Positions 55,251 through 64,000 of a DNA stretch of 64,000 nt are shown in pieces. Source of the stretch: Octadecabacter sp. B2R22. GTDB taxonomy: Bacteria; Pseudomonadota; Alphaproteobacteria; Rhodobacterales; Rhodobacteraceae. Positions within the stretch are counted from its first letter, which is position 1. Every line of letters starts with the position of its first letter. The position numbers were made by a program, and so were the translations under genes. The stretch lies in assembly GCF_018861045.1 (NCBI RefSeq), contig NZ_JAHKQJ010000005.1, forward strand, positions 310,001 through 374,000. The letters run 5' to 3'. Under the pieces are notes generated by a model. The model saw nothing but the letters and a program-made list of their open reading frames with translations, was not told the origin of the DNA and ran no database searches.

Positions 55251-56390
55251 TTAGGCTGCGATTTCGGCCTGAAATGCCCAGTCGAGCCACGGCAACATCG
55301 CTTCGATGTCGGACGTCTCAACAGTAGCGCCACACCAAATGCGAAGGCCTGCTGGGGCATCGCGGTACGCACCAACGTCCAATGCAACACCTTCGGCCTC
55401 AAGCCGTTTCGCAATCGCTTTGGCGAATGCTGCGCCATCTTCGATACGGTCATCCGTAAACTTCAGGCAAACGGAAGTGTTCGAACGGGTCGCTGCGTCA
55501 ACGGCAAGGTTGTCGATCCAGCTGCGCGTCGCACAAAAGTTCCAGATCGCCTGTGCGTTCGCATCAGCGCGCATCCGCAAAGCATCAAGCCCGCCCAGCG
55601 ATTTCGCCCAGTTCAACGCGAACAGGTAATCTTCAACACAAAGCATGGAAGGCGTGTTTATTGTCGCACCTGTAAAGATGCCGTCGATCAGCTTACCGCC
55701 TTTGGTCATGCGAAAGATCTTCGGCATGGGCCAAGCAGGCGTATAGGATTCAAGACGTTCAACAGCGCGTGGGGACAGGATGATCATCCCGTGCGCGGCT
55801 TCGCCGCCCATGACTTTCTGCCAAGAGAAAGTCGTCACATCCAGTTTGTCCCACGGCAGGTCCTGTGCAAAAGCAGCGGACGTCGCATCGCAAATGGTCA
55901 GACCAGCGCGGTTGGCGGGGATCACATCGCCGTTTGCTACGCGAACGCCGGATGTTGTGCCGTTCCAAGTGAATACGACATCTTGGTCGTAGTCCAAAGC
56001 CGCCATGTCAACGATATGACCATAGTCGGCCACATGTTCGGACGCTTCGATTTTAAGTTGCTTAACAACGTCGCTGACCCAGCCAGCGCCAAAGCTTTCC
56101 CATGCAACCATCTGCACAGGGCGTTCGCCCAAAAGGGACCACATCGCCATTTCCATCGCACCTGTGTCAGACGCGGGCACAATGCCGATCTTGTAATCTG
56201 CAGGAATGCCGAGCACTTCACGAGTGCCTTCGATTGCTGCTTTCAATTTGTCTTTGCCGACAGCCGCGCGATGGGACCGGCCCAAAGGGGCGTCCTGCAA
56301 AGCGTCGAGTGACCATGTCGGGGGTTTGGCACAGGGGCCAGAGGAGAAACGCGGGTTAGCCGGCCGCGTTGCCGGTTGTTGAGTAGCCAT
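55251..56390 (-). CDS. serC: Phosphoserine aminotransferase SerC
   Basis: 379 residues from ATG 56390. The long form of SerC is recognised by [20 protein letters not shown] near the N-terminus, [20 protein letters not shown], and the PLP lysine in [16 protein letters not shown]. It transaminates 3-phosphohydroxypyruvate. AAGGA lies nine bases before the start. The 5' leader resembles the known serC RNA motif. The gene precedes serA and diverges from serB. Confidence 0.96.
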   Translation of the reverse strand: MATQQPATRPANPRFSSGPCAKPPTWSLDALQDAPLGRSHRAAVGKDKLKAAIEGTREVLGIPADYKIGIVPASDTGAMEMAMWSLLGERPVQMVAWESFGAGWVSDVVKQLKIEASEHVADYGHIVDMAALDYDQDVVFTWNGTTSGVRVANGDVIPANRAGLTICDATSAAFAQDLPWDKLDVTTFSWQKVMGGEAAHGMIILSPRAVERLESYTPAWPMPKIFRMTKGGKLIDGIFTGATINTPSMLCVEDYLFALNWAKSLGGLDALRMRADANAQAIWNFCATRSWIDNLAVDAATRSNTSVCLKFTDDRIEDGAAFAKAIAKRLEAEGVALDVGAYRDAPAGLRIWCGATVETSDIEAMLPWLDWAFQAEIAA

Positions 56391-56392
56391 TG

Positions 56393-56510
56393 CTGGTATC
56401 CTTACAGATAAATGCCCTTCGTTGGGGAAGGGTGTCCCACCGCCGCGTCTAAGGGGTTGGGTGCGCTTGGGCAACAGCAAACATAAGTTTTTAGAAAGAT
56501 CGGGTTGCGG
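56393..56510 (-). promoter_or_regulatory. Candidate serC leader RNA
   Basis: The serC leader has a CCCTTC-CCCAAC-GAAGGG hairpin (56415-56432) and a further upstream CCCA/TGGG pairing, just before the AAGGA site of serC. A conserved serC RNA motif is known upstream of serC-serA operons in alphaproteobacteria. I could not compare it with the covariance model, so the match is provisional. Confidence 0.45.
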
Positions 56511-56567
56511 TTTGGCTCTAAGCAGGGTTTTTGAGGCCGCAACTGCACGCTAACAGAAAGATCGCCC

Positions 56568-57434
56568 ATGTTTGTTGTCACCTTGATTGCCAAAGCTGGC
56601 GCTTTGCAGCCTGCCCTCGTCGAATCGCTGCGTAATGCGTGGGGCGGGCAATCCGCTCAGTGGCTGGCAGCGGATGAAGCGGCAGAATTTGCCATGGAGC
56701 AAACGCCGGACAACGGGCCGCAAGTCTGGAGTGACCTGCAAGAGCAATCCGTTGATCTTGTGATCCAACCGTTCACTGGTCGGCGTAAGAAGATGCTACT
56801 CGCCGATATGGACAGCACCATGATCCAGCAGGAATGCATTGATGAGTTGGCTGACGAGGCTGGCGTTGGTGCCCATGTGGCTGACATCACGGCCCGCGCC
56901 ATGAACGGAGAGTTGGATTTTGAATCCGCGATTGACGAACGGGTCGGGCTGCTCAAAGGGCTAGACGAAAGCATCATCGATCACGTGTTGAAAACACGGA
57001 TCAGTTACATGCCCGGCGGCCGCGAATTGGTGCAAACGATGAAGGCCAATGGCGGTTTCAGTGCGTTGGTGTCTGGCGGGTTTACGGCCTTCACCGCGAA
57101 AGTCGCTGCTGAACTTGGCTTTGATGAAAACCGCGCCAACACCCTCGAAATTTCTGGTGGGACTCTTTCTGGGAAGGTCGTGCGACCAATCCTTGGACAG
57201 CAGGCCAAACTTGATGCACTGGGCGAAATCACGACGCGCCTCGGCATTACCGCAGACGATGTGATTGCCGTCGGTGACGGGATGAATGATCTGCTGATGC
57301 TTTCAAATGCGGGCACAGGTGTCGCGCTGCACGGCAAGCCCGCCTTGCAAGAAAAGTGTGACGTGCGGATTAATCATGGTGACCTCACCGCACTGCTTTA
57401 CCTGCAAGGCTATGCCAAAACGGAATTCGCTTAA
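56568..57434 (+). CDS. serB: Phosphoserine phosphatase SerB
   Basis: 288-residue HAD phosphatase. The DxDST motif reads MLLADMDSTMIQQECIDELA (about residues 76-95), with SALVSGGFTAFT and the acidic GDGMNDLLML later. An N-terminal extension of about 70 residues precedes the HAD fold. It removes phosphate from phosphoserine, the last step of serine synthesis. It diverges from serC-serA and its stop overlaps ribH by four bases. Confidence 0.96.
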   Translation: MFVVTLIAKAGALQPALVESLRNAWGGQSAQWLAADEAAEFAMEQTPDNGPQVWSDLQEQSVDLVIQPFTGRRKKMLLADMDSTMIQQECIDELADEAGVGAHVADITARAMNGELDFESAIDERVGLLKGLDESIIDHVLKTRISYMPGGRELVQTMKANGGFSALVSGGFTAFTAKVAAELGFDENRANTLEISGGTLSGKVVRPILGQQAKLDALGEITTRLGITADDVIAVGDGMNDLLMLSNAGTGVALHGKPALQEKCDVRINHGDLTALLYLQGYAKTEFA

Positions 57435-57868
57435 GCGGCCAACGCGTTTCGCGTCTTACCAATAGTCAACGCGGCTTGTGCGGCTTCGCGGCCCTTTTCA
57501 ACAAAGTGGTCGCGATAGATTGCGTTGTGGTGATCTGTTTCTTGGTAGTGGTGCGGTGTCAGCGAAACCGACAAAACGGGCACGCCTGTATCAAGGCTGA
57601 CGCGCATCAAACCATCAACAACGGCAGCCGCAACGAAATCATGTCGGTAAATGCCGCCATCCACGACGAAGGCCGCGCAGGCAATCGCCGCATAGCGACC
57701 CGACTCGGCGAGGTCTTTGGCAACCAAGGGCATCTCAAACGCGCCGGGCACATCAAAAACGTCAATTTGGGATGCGGGGATAAGTTCGCAAAATCCATCA
57801 TAAGCACGATCCACGATATCAGCGTGCCATTGTGCCTTTATAAAGGCGTAGCGTGGGGCGATTGTCAT
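57431..57868 (-). CDS. ribH: 6,7-dimethyl-8-ribityllumazine synthase, RibH2 type
   Basis: 145 residues. RYAFIKAQWHADIVDRAYDG at the N-terminus, FDVPGAFEMPLVAKDLA, AAFVVDGGIYRHDFVAAAVV and VPVLSVSLTPHHYQE match the RibH2 (Brucella type) rather than the RibH1 form. It makes the riboflavin precursor lumazine. An FMN riboswitch precedes it. A second ribH would be expected in the rib operon elsewhere. AAAGGAG stands six bases before the ATG. Confidence 0.95.
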   Translation of the reverse strand: MTIAPRYAFIKAQWHADIVDRAYDGFCELIPASQIDVFDVPGAFEMPLVAKDLAESGRYAAIACAAFVVDGGIYRHDFVAAAVVDGLMRVSLDTGVPVLSVSLTPHHYQETDHHNAIYRDHFVEKGREAAQAALTIGKTRNALAA

Positions 57869-57889
57869 TAGGGTCTCCTTTCCCGATTA

Positions 57890-57905
57890 CCACGCGATTG
57901 CGTGG
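57890..57905 (-). other. Hairpin ahead of the ribH ribosome site
   Basis: CCACGC and GCGTGG form a six-bp stem around four bases, about 13 bases before AAAGGAG. It may be the expression-platform hairpin of the FMN riboswitch. No T-run follows, so control at translation is more likely than termination. Confidence 0.5.
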
Positions 57906-57963
57906 GTGACATATCACCTCGGGGCAAAGAATCGCTGCGCAGGCGGAAACCACACGCGCACCG

Positions 57964-58103
57964 AAGCTCTCTCTCATCCGGACTATGACCGTCGGCTCTG
58001 GAATTTCACCAGTATCTGCTGACCAATGGGAATCCCGAAGGGAAACCCGTTGCGCTCGCGGGCTATAACCGCCGGTGGGGAATTACACCCCGCCCTGAGA
58101 ACA
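57964..58103 (-). ncRNA. FMN riboswitch (RFN element)
   Basis: The minus strand shows conserved pieces in order: CTCAGGGCGGGGTG, AATTCCCCACCGGCGGT, AGCCCGCGAGCG, GGTCAGCAGAT, TGGTGAAATTCCAGAGCCGAC and AGTCCGGATGAGAGAGAGC. Together they make up the six-helix FMN aptamer. It stands ahead of ribH only, about 95 bases from its start, and should switch ribH off when FMN is plentiful. Confidence 0.96.
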
Positions 58104-58129
58104 ATTTCTATGTGACGGATTCGTCTCGA

Positions 58130-59122
58130 TCAGGCAAGTGCGACGCTGGGGCGCATATCGCCCGTTACCAGACCGGCGAAATTCTTCAGGTCAGGATTGC
58201 GGTATTGTTTTACCAGCGGGTCATTGGGGTCCAACACACCCAGCTTGCACAGGATTGCCGCCATCGCACATTCAGAGGCGCGGGTCGTGCCGTCCATGAT
58301 CTTCAACGCGACACCGATCTTTGCTTCAGGCAGAATCGCAATAAAGAACCCTTCGGCGCCAGTCTTGACCGCCGCCTTGCCTTTGGCGGCGCGCATCAAA
58401 TGAAAACAGGCACGATCCGTATTCGACACCAAATCAGGGTGGGCCATCATCGCATTCCGAAGCCGGACCATTGCGGACCCTCGGGTGCTGCTGTCATCGG
58501 CCTTGGCAAATGTCGCCATAGCGCGGGCCATACCGTGAACCGTGCTGGCGTGGTTCGGCGCAGAACAGCCATCAATACCCCAATTAGGTGATGTTTCTTC
58601 TACCAGTTCTTCGACGACCTGTTTGATGCCCACCTGCAAAGGGTGGTCCATCGCAACGTAATCCGGCCCCCAGCCATTCGCCTTAACCATCGTCAAGAAG
58701 CCGCAGTGTTTGCCGGAACAGTTGTTGTGATACTTACAAGCACTTGCGTCGGACTTGATCAGCTCTTTGCTGGCGGGCTTGTCGGCGGGCCACTGTGGAC
58801 CACAGCAAAACGCATCATCGTCCAACTCAAGGTCTTTCAACCAGTTCTGAACACGGTCCGTGTGAATAGCTGCGCCTGAATGTGACGCGCAAGACAATGC
58901 CAACTGTTCAGTCGTCAGGCCAAACCGATCCGCGACGCCGCTTTCGACCAAAGGCAGCGCCTGTAGCATTTTGGCGCTGGATCGAGGGTAGGTAATGTAC
59001 TCTGGGTCGCCCCATGCATGCAGGATATCGCCACTTTGGTCGACCACAACCGCATGCCCTTGATGGACAGATTCAAGCATTCCACCACGCCAAAGTTCAA
59101 CAAGATCGACTGGATTTGACAT
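58130..59122 (-). CDS. L-asparaginase II (Rhizobium etli AnsA-like)
   Basis: 330 residues from ATG 59122. SNPVDLVELWRGGMLESVHQ, CASHSGAAIHTDRV, CCGPQWP and the NNCSGKHCGFL segment (a Ser/Lys and Cys pattern) match the R. etli AnsA-type asparaginase, a family unrelated in fold to E. coli AnsB. It hydrolyses L-asparagine to aspartate and ammonia. It lies upstream of the FMN riboswitch on the same strand, so its transcript may reach ribH. Confidence 0.88.
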   Translation of the reverse strand: MSNPVDLVELWRGGMLESVHQGHAVVVDQSGDILHAWGDPEYITYPRSSAKMLQALPLVESGVADRFGLTTEQLALSCASHSGAAIHTDRVQNWLKDLELDDDAFCCGPQWPADKPASKELIKSDASACKYHNNCSGKHCGFLTMVKANGWGPDYVAMDHPLQVGIKQVVEELVEETSPNWGIDGCSAPNHASTVHGMARAMATFAKADDSSTRGSAMVRLRNAMMAHPDLVSNTDRACFHLMRAAKGKAAVKTGAEGFFIAILPEAKIGVALKIMDGTTRASECAMAAILCKLGVLDPNDPLVKQYRNPDLKNFAGLVTGDMRPSVALA

Positions 59123-59309
59123 GAAACTCTCCGAATGGGCGGCAATCCGCACAAATAATAGGGGACAAAGGGCTTTCCCAATTGGGCAAAAACTTGCTAA
59201 TGCTGTAGCTATCGAGTTGAAACCGCTCATTCTAGTCGAAAAGGTACCCGCTAGAGGTGCTAGGCAGATAAGAGCAACCTGAGGCACGGACAGCTTGGAG
59301 GCTGTATTT

Positions 59310-59852
59310 ATGATTTCAAAGATTAATTTCGCGCGGAGTGTGACCGCTGGCGTAGTCGCGATGCTAACACTTGGCACCAGCGCAATCGCGCAAGAGGCCA
59401 GTTCTAACCGCGTGGCCGCAAACACTGATTGGTCAGTCTTCGTTGAAGAAAACCCAACTGAATGCTGGGCGGTTTCCGCCCCGAAAGAAACAGTAAACTC
59501 ACGCGATGGGCAGGTTGTATCTGTGCGCCGTGGTGAGATTTTGTTGTTCGTGTTCTACCGCCCTGGTGCGGGTGTGAACGGGCAGGTGACATTCACAGGC
59601 GGTTATCCGTTTGCTGGCGGATCCACAGCTGAATTGGACATTGGCGGCACCACGTTCGAGCTTTTCACCGAAGGTGAATGGGCGTGGCCTGCAACACCAG
59701 AAGACGACGCACGTATTGTGGCAGCGATGAAACGCGGTTCTGCGGCGACGATCTCTGCGCGATCCGGCCGCGGCACAGTTACACGTGACACGTTCTCATT
59801 GCTTGGCTTTACGGCTGGCGTTGAAGAAGCCGCGAACCGCTGTTCCAGCTAA
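59310..59852 (+). CDS. IalB-family (invasion-associated locus B) protein
   Basis: 180 residues. Residues 1-28 (ARSVTAGVVAMLTLGTSAIA) make a signal peptide. The mature part has NTDWSVFVEENPTECWAVSA and GVNGQVTFTGGYPFAGGSTA, typical of the IalB family of periplasmic proteins. The role in free-living species is unknown. The ATG 59310 has GGAGG eight bases upstream. Followed by a strong hairpin and then rlmN. Confidence 0.85.
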   Translation: MISKINFARSVTAGVVAMLTLGTSAIAQEASSNRVAANTDWSVFVEENPTECWAVSAPKETVNSRDGQVVSVRRGEILLFVFYRPGAGVNGQVTFTGGYPFAGGSTAELDIGGTTFELFTEGEWAWPATPEDDARIVAAMKRGSAATISARSGRGTVTRDTFSLLGFTAGVEEAANRCSS

Positions 59853-59874
59853 ATCGCTAAGCTATGCAATTTGA

Positions 59875-59907
59875 GTGAGGCCGGTTTTCTTTGGAAACCG
59901 GCCTCAC
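59875..59907. terminator. 13-bp hairpin between the IalB-like gene and rlmN
   Basis: GTGAGGCCGGTTT and AAACCGGCCTCAC form a perfect 13-bp stem around a seven-base loop, 22 bases after the stop. The tail is GTCTTATAT, only weakly T-rich. Confidence 0.7.
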
Positions 59908-59947
59908 GTCTTATATAGGGCCTCAAACCCCACTGGAGTCGATTCTC

Positions 59948-61132
59948 ATGGAACCGCAAGCGCCCATCACCCAAGACGTCATGACGATTAAACGTGTTCT
60001 GCCCGAAGGCGGCCCCGTGAACATCGTCGGCCTGACCCGCGATCAGCTTCGCGATGAGTTGATTGGCCTTGGCGTGAAGGAGAAACAAGCAAAGATGCGG
60101 GTGAACCAAATCTGGGCTTGGCTGTACCATTGGGGCGTGCGTGACTTTGATGTCATGACGAACCTGTCCAAAGACTTTCGCGTCACCTTGGCCGAGCATT
60201 TCAAGATCGAACTGCCCGAGGTTGTGACGCGCGAAGTGTCTTCAGATGGCACACGTAAATACCTTGTTCGCATCGCGGGCGGTCATGAGGTTGAGGTTGT
60301 CTATATCCCCGAAACCGATCGCGGCACGCTGTGCATCTCATCCCAAGTGGGTTGCACGCTGACGTGTAGCTTCTGTCATACGGGCACCCAGAAACTCGTT
60401 CGTAATCTGACGGCAGGTGAAATCATCGGTCAGGTCATGTTGGCTCGCGATGATTTGGGCGAATGGCCAGAGGCTGGTATCAGTACTGCTGACCAAGGCC
60501 CCCGTCTGTTGTCCAACATTGTTCTGATGGGCATGGGCGAACCGCTGTATAATTTCGAAAATGTTCGTGATGCGATGAAAATTGCGATGGACCGTGAAGG
60601 CATCGCCTTGTCGCGTCGCCGTATCACACTGTCGACCTCTGGTGTTGTACCTGAAATCGCCCGCACCGCAGACGAAATCGGCTGCCAACTGGCGGTCTCC
60701 TTCCATGCAACGACGGATGAGGTGCGCAACAAACTCGTGCCGATCAACAAACGTTGGAACATCCAAGAACTGCTCGCAGCACTTGCTGCCTACCCGAAAG
60801 TCAGCAACTCGGAACGCATTACGTTCGAATATGTGATGCTAAAGGATGTGAACGACAGCGATGAAGACGCGCGCCGTTTGGTGGAGCTGATCAAAGGCAT
60901 CCCTGCCAAGATCAACCTGATCCCATTCAACGAATGGCCCGGTGCGCCGTATGAACGGTCTACCAACAACCGCATCAAGGCGTTTGCGGATATCGTTTAC
61001 AATGCGGGCTATGCGTCCCCAGTTCGCAAACCACGTGGCGAAGACATTATGGCGGCCTGTGGTCAGCTCAAGTCAGCCACCGAACGGGCCCGAAAGTCGC
61101 GTAAAGAGATAGAAGCGGACGCTGGCCTGTAA
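59948..61132 (+). CDS. rlmN: 23S rRNA/tRNA adenine C2-methyltransferase RlmN
   Basis: 394 residues from ATG 59948. The radical-SAM motif [11 protein letters not shown] (CxxxCxxC, about residues 137-147) and the flanking [13 protein letters not shown] are characteristic, as is the C-terminal [12 protein letters not shown] with the catalytic Cys. It methylates A2503 of 23S rRNA and A37 of some tRNAs. GGAG lies nine bases upstream. Convergent with the LOG-family gene. Confidence 0.96.
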   Translation: MEPQAPITQDVMTIKRVLPEGGPVNIVGLTRDQLRDELIGLGVKEKQAKMRVNQIWAWLYHWGVRDFDVMTNLSKDFRVTLAEHFKIELPEVVTREVSSDGTRKYLVRIAGGHEVEVVYIPETDRGTLCISSQVGCTLTCSFCHTGTQKLVRNLTAGEIIGQVMLARDDLGEWPEAGISTADQGPRLLSNIVLMGMGEPLYNFENVRDAMKIAMDREGIALSRRRITLSTSGVVPEIARTADEIGCQLAVSFHATTDEVRNKLVPINKRWNIQELLAALAAYPKVSNSERITFEYVMLKDVNDSDEDARRLVELIKGIPAKINLIPFNEWPGAPYERSTNNRIKAFADIVYNAGYASPVRKPRGEDIMAACGQLKSATERARKSRKEIEADAGL

Positions 61133-61150
61133 GCCAGCGCCTCGTTTCTT

Positions 61151-61993
61151 TTAACGACCGGGGATTACACCGCGCTTTTCGCCAGCGCCTTCCCAATTTT
61201 CCAACGCCTCGATGGCTTCTTCAGCGGTTTCAACGAACTTGAACAGCTCAAGGTCATCCGCTGAGATCGTTCCGGCATCTGCCAAAGCATCCCAGTTGAT
61301 AATGGTCTCCCAAAAGTCACGGCCGAACAGCAAGAACGGAACCCGTTCCATGCGACCGGTCTGAATGAGCGTCAGGGCTTCGAACGTTTCATCCAAGGTC
61401 CCGAAACCGCCGGGGAAGACGGTGACCGCCTTGGCGCGCATCAAGAAATGCATCTTGCGGATCGCAAAGTAGTGGAAATTGAAACACAGCTCAGGCGTCA
61501 CATATTCGTTCGGGGCTTGTTCGTGGGGCAACACGATGTTGAGCCCGATGGACTTACCACCAGCATCAATAGCGCCACGGTTTCCGGCCTCCATCACACC
61601 GGGGCCACCACCTGTAACGATTACGTTCTCATGGCTTTCGCCCGTTTCCGTCATCAACTTGGCGAACTTGCGCGCTTCTTCGTAGTACTTGGACAAATCG
61701 GCCAGCGTTTTGGTGCGTGCACTGTCTTTGTTTGCTGGTGCAGGGATGCGCGCTCCGCCGAACATCACGATGGTCGATTCGATCCCTTGTTCGTCCAGCA
61801 TCAATTGCGGCTTCAGCAGTTCTAATTGCAGGCGGACAGGGCGCAATTCATCGCGGCACAGAAAATCAGGGTCGGCAAACGCCAGCGCATAGGCAGGCGA
61901 CCGCGTTTGTGGCGTGTCTGGTACTTGAACCGCTTCGGCGCGGTCTTGCTTGCTGTCGCGCAACGGATGGCGGCGGTGCGGATCGTCTTTCAT
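61151..61993 (-). CDS. LOG-family (TIGR00730) Rossmann-fold protein
   Basis: 280 residues. The LOG motif PGGFGTLDETFEALTL (about residues 195-210) and the preceding GGGPGVMEAGNRGAIDAGG match proteins that release cytokinin-like bases or hydrolyse nucleoside monophosphates. A polar N-terminal extension of about 50 residues is unusual for the family. Function beyond nucleotide hydrolysis is open. It diverges from the dehydratase gene across about 83 bases. Confidence 0.9.
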   Translation of the reverse strand: MKDDPHRRHPLRDSKQDRAEAVQVPDTPQTRSPAYALAFADPDFLCRDELRPVRLQLELLKPQLMLDEQGIESTIVMFGGARIPAPANKDSARTKTLADLSKYYEEARKFAKLMTETGESHENVIVTGGGPGVMEAGNRGAIDAGGKSIGLNIVLPHEQAPNEYVTPELCFNFHYFAIRKMHFLMRAKAVTVFPGGFGTLDETFEALTLIQTGRMERVPFLLFGRDFWETIINWDALADAGTISADDLELFKFVETAEEAIEALENWEGAGEKRGVIPGR

Positions 61994-62076
61994 TGGGCTG
62001 CTCCCTCAATCTTGTTGTTCGCGTTGGCAATTTAGTGGCAGGTTGGCCGGACATTGTCCAACCAAAGGCCAAACAC

Positions 62077-62988
62077 ATGCCCGTCACCTCCGCTGACATT
62101 TCCAACGCCGCAGACCGCATCAAAGGTTACGTTCATGAAACCCCATCCATGCGCTCGGACAGCTTTGGGCTGCCGCTGCAGTTCAAGCTCGAACACACGC
62201 AGGTGACAGGGTCCTTCAAGGCCAGAGGCGCGTTTAACTCGATCCTGACTGCCGATGTGCCACCTGCAGGAATTGTTGCGGCCTCTGGCGGCAATCACGG
62301 TGCAGCTGTCGCCCACGCCGCAACAGCGCTTGGCCACGATGCTCATATTTTTGTGCCCGAGTTTGCGGGTCCTGCAAAGATCGATGTGATCCGGCAGACC
62401 GGTGCAAACCTTCATATCGTCAAAGGCGCCTATTCTGATGCCGCTGCCGCCGCCACGGCACACAAAAACGAAACCGGAGCATTGGATATTCACCCCTATG
62501 ACGCACCAGCGACGATTGCGGGGCAGGGCACCTGTTTCAAAGAATGGGAAGAACAGGGGCTCGACGCAGATACAGTCATCATCGCAATTGGCGGGGGCGG
62601 TTTGATCAGCGGGGCGCTGACATGGCTGAAAGGGCGCAACATCATCGGTGTCGAAACGCAGACAACCAATTCCATGCACGCGGCACTTTCCAACGGATCA
62701 GAGACGGACATCGAAGTCTCGGGTATTTGTGCCAATGCGCTGGGCGCAAAGCGGATCGGAAGCTTGCCCTTCGGAATTGCGAAGGCCAATGACCTTTCTA
62801 CTGTACTGGTGACGGATGACGCAGTCGCCCAAGCCCAAAAACAGATTTGGCAAAACCTTCGTCAGTTGGTTGAACCAGCGGGCGCTGCGGGTGTCGCAGC
62901 GGTCCTGTCCGGCGCCTACAAACCTTCAAAAAATGAAAAGGTCGCGGTGCTGTTATGTGGCGCAAACCCGGCGCCGATACCTATTTAA
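62077..62988 (+). CDS. Serine/threonine dehydratase
   Basis: 303 residues from ATG 62077. The PLP lysine is in TGSFKARGAFNSIL (about residues 43-56), followed by ASGGNHGAAVAHAA and the glycine loop AIGGGGLISGALTW (about 170). This fits fold-type II dehydratases that turn threonine or serine to 2-oxo acids. It lacks the C-terminal regulatory domain of biosynthetic IlvA, so a catabolic role is likely. It precedes dapD. Confidence 0.9.
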   Translation: MPVTSADISNAADRIKGYVHETPSMRSDSFGLPLQFKLEHTQVTGSFKARGAFNSILTADVPPAGIVAASGGNHGAAVAHAATALGHDAHIFVPEFAGPAKIDVIRQTGANLHIVKGAYSDAAAAATAHKNETGALDIHPYDAPATIAGQGTCFKEWEEQGLDADTVIIAIGGGGLISGALTWLKGRNIIGVETQTTNSMHAALSNGSETDIEVSGICANALGAKRIGSLPFGIAKANDLSTVLVTDDAVAQAQKQIWQNLRQLVEPAGAAGVAAVLSGAYKPSKNEKVAVLLCGANPAPIPI

Positions 62989-63051
62989 TTGCTCAACCGT
63001 GGCCCTCGCGCTATTGGAGCCTCAAACATAACGCATCCGAAAGGGACCATC

Positions 63052-63879
63052 ATGTCCAACGCTCAACTGGAAACCGCAATCGAAGCAGCATGGGACGCAC
63101 GTGATACCATCACAACGTCCACGCAAGGCGAAGTTCGCGAAGCGATCACCGATACTATGAACGCGCTGGACAGCGGTAAGCTGCGCGTGGCGGAAAAGCT
63201 GGAAAATGGCGACTGGCACGTGAACCAGTGGGCGAAAAAGGCTGTCCTTCTGTCGTTCCGCCTGAACGACATGGCGATGATCGAAGGGTCTAACGGCAAC
63301 GGAAGCTGGTGGGACAAAGTGCCGTCCAAATGGGAAGGCTGGGGCGACAACGAATGGAAGGCGGCAGGTTTCCGCGCGGTGCCGGGTTCTATCGTTCGCC
63401 GTTCTGCTTACGTCGCGCCAGGCGTGGTGCTGATGCCATCCTTCGTGAACCTCGGTGCATATGTCGACGAAGGTTCCATGGTTGATGGCTGGGCAACAGT
63501 TGGGTCCTGCGCACAGATCGGCAAAAATGTTCACCTCTCCGGCGGTGTCGGCATCGGTGGTGTTCTTGAACCAATGCAAGCTGGCCCAACAATCATCGAA
63601 GACAACTGCTTTATCGGTGCGCGTTCCGAAGTCGTCGAAGGCTGCATCATCCGCGAGGGGTCCGTGCTGGGCATGGGCGTGTTCATCGGCCAATCCACCA
63701 AGATCGTGAACCGTGAAACCGGCGAGGTCTTCTACGGCGAAGTGCCGCCCTATTCTGTTGTGGTTGCGGGCTCCATGCCGTCCAAGAACGGCGTTAACCT
63801 GTATTGCGCCGTGATCGTGAAAACCGTCGATGAAAAGACACGCTCCAAAACGGGCATCAACGATCTGCTGCGCGATTGA
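63052..63879 (+). CDS. dapD: Tetrahydrodipicolinate N-succinyltransferase DapD
   Basis: 275 residues from ATG 63052, with AAGGGA upstream. The left-handed beta-helix repeat region (about residues 120-240) is seen in [40 protein letters not shown] and [17 protein letters not shown]. It succinylates tetrahydrodipicolinate in lysine and diaminopimelate synthesis. N-terminal helices are complete. No other dap gene is in the window. Confidence 0.96.
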   Translation: MSNAQLETAIEAAWDARDTITTSTQGEVREAITDTMNALDSGKLRVAEKLENGDWHVNQWAKKAVLLSFRLNDMAMIEGSNGNGSWWDKVPSKWEGWGDNEWKAAGFRAVPGSIVRRSAYVAPGVVLMPSFVNLGAYVDEGSMVDGWATVGSCAQIGKNVHLSGGVGIGGVLEPMQAGPTIIEDNCFIGARSEVVEGCIIREGSVLGMGVFIGQSTKIVNRETGEVFYGEVPPYSVVVAGSMPSKNGVNLYCAVIVKTVDEKTRSKTGINDLLRD

Positions 63880-63901
63880 TCCTCAGCCGAGCACTAGCTA
63901 A

Positions 63902-63920
63902 GGCCCGCATCGCGCGGGCC
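63902..63920. terminator. Hairpin behind dapD
   Basis: GGCCCGC and GCGGGCC form a seven-bp stem around five bases, 22 bases after dapD. There is no T-run. It could serve dapD and a possible convergent gene. Confidence 0.55.
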
Positions 63921-63927
63921 GAGCGCC

Positions 63928-63999
63928 CTAGTTGGTTGGCGGCATGGGCCCCTGTGGGGTTTGATGCCGCCTGCCTCGTTCTTGCGTTTGCTGTGTTGT
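63928..63999 (-). CDS. Possible C-terminal end of a gene running off the window
   Basis: On the minus strand a frame enters from the right edge and ends at TAG (63930-63928), reading QERGRRHQTPQGPMPPTN at its end. A polar, Pro-rich tail next to a convergent hairpin is plausible for a protein end, but only 23 residues are visible, too few to identify. Confidence 0.25.
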   Translation of the reverse strand, partial: TTQQTQERGRRHQTPQGPMPPTN

Positions 64000-64000
64000 A

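Overview
The window looks like chromosomal DNA of an alphaproteobacterium of the Rhodobacteraceae (roseobacter group). The support is the flaF-flbT-DUF1217 flagellar set, the dnaA-dnaN-recF-gyrB string next to rpsT and mutM, a RibH2-type lumazine synthase behind an FMN riboswitch, and GANTC sites clustered ahead of dnaA. Most of it is densely packed, moderately GC-rich housekeeping DNA with short gaps. I see no rRNA, tRNA, CRISPR array or insertion sequence.

Layout. 1-9.8 kb holds flagellar genes: flgB-flgC-fliE-fliQ-flgF-flgG on the minus strand, fliI on plus, then flaF-flbT-DUF1217, flagellin, a FlgN-like protein and a rod-binding protein on minus, and fliK-flgD on plus. 9.8-13.9 kb has ubiE-ubiB diverging from mutM and an enoyl-CoA hydratase. 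13.9-16.1 kb carries an SHMT-like PLP enzyme and a divergent LysR regulator. 16.3-23.5 kb is the replication block rpsT-dnaA-dnaN-recF-gyrB with a small membrane ORF behind gyrB. 23.5-33.6 kb is mixed metabolism: a class V aminotransferase, a YCII protein, trhO, a flavodoxin, pncA, rhodanese, UspA, xylB, a cytochrome b561 pair with a MarR regulator, and pncB. 33.7-35.0 kb is a lower-GC accessory patch with a MerR/DUF433 plus PIN-like toxin-antitoxin-type pair and a broken second copy of the arfB 3' end. 35.0-40.9 kb has trmL, arfB, a tiny ORF with an exceptional Shine-Dalgarno sequence, a queuosine-precursor transporter, mepA, an MFS carrier, a thioesterase and a YggT protein. 40.9-53.5 kb has recQ, yaaA, a thiolase, an Att-like ABC exporter with a secreted lipocalin, a SelD fusion, mnmH and a phosphoesterase. 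53.6-58.1 kb holds the serine pathway (serC-serA, divergent serB) and riboswitch-controlled ribH. The right end has an asparaginase, an IalB-like protein, rlmN, a LOG-family protein, a serine/threonine dehydratase and dapD.

How genes work together. The flagellar genes cover rod, export apparatus, hook cap and length control, filament, and post-transcriptional control of flagellin by FlbT and FlaF. SerA, SerC and SerB make the complete serine pathway. PncA and PncB are two consecutive steps of NAD salvage. SelD supplies selenophosphate to MnmH for 2-selenouridine in tRNA. Several genes act on the tRNA wobble position (trhO, trmL, mnmH, queuosine precursor uptake), and rlmN acts on RNA as well.

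Most unusual points: the tiny gene at 36688-36744, whose 12-base Shine-Dalgarno lies in an 11-bp inverted repeat ahead of a terminator; a terminator-shaped hairpin wrapped around the recF start codon; the arfB fragment next to the toxin-antitoxin-type cassette; and the GANTC cluster before dnaA.
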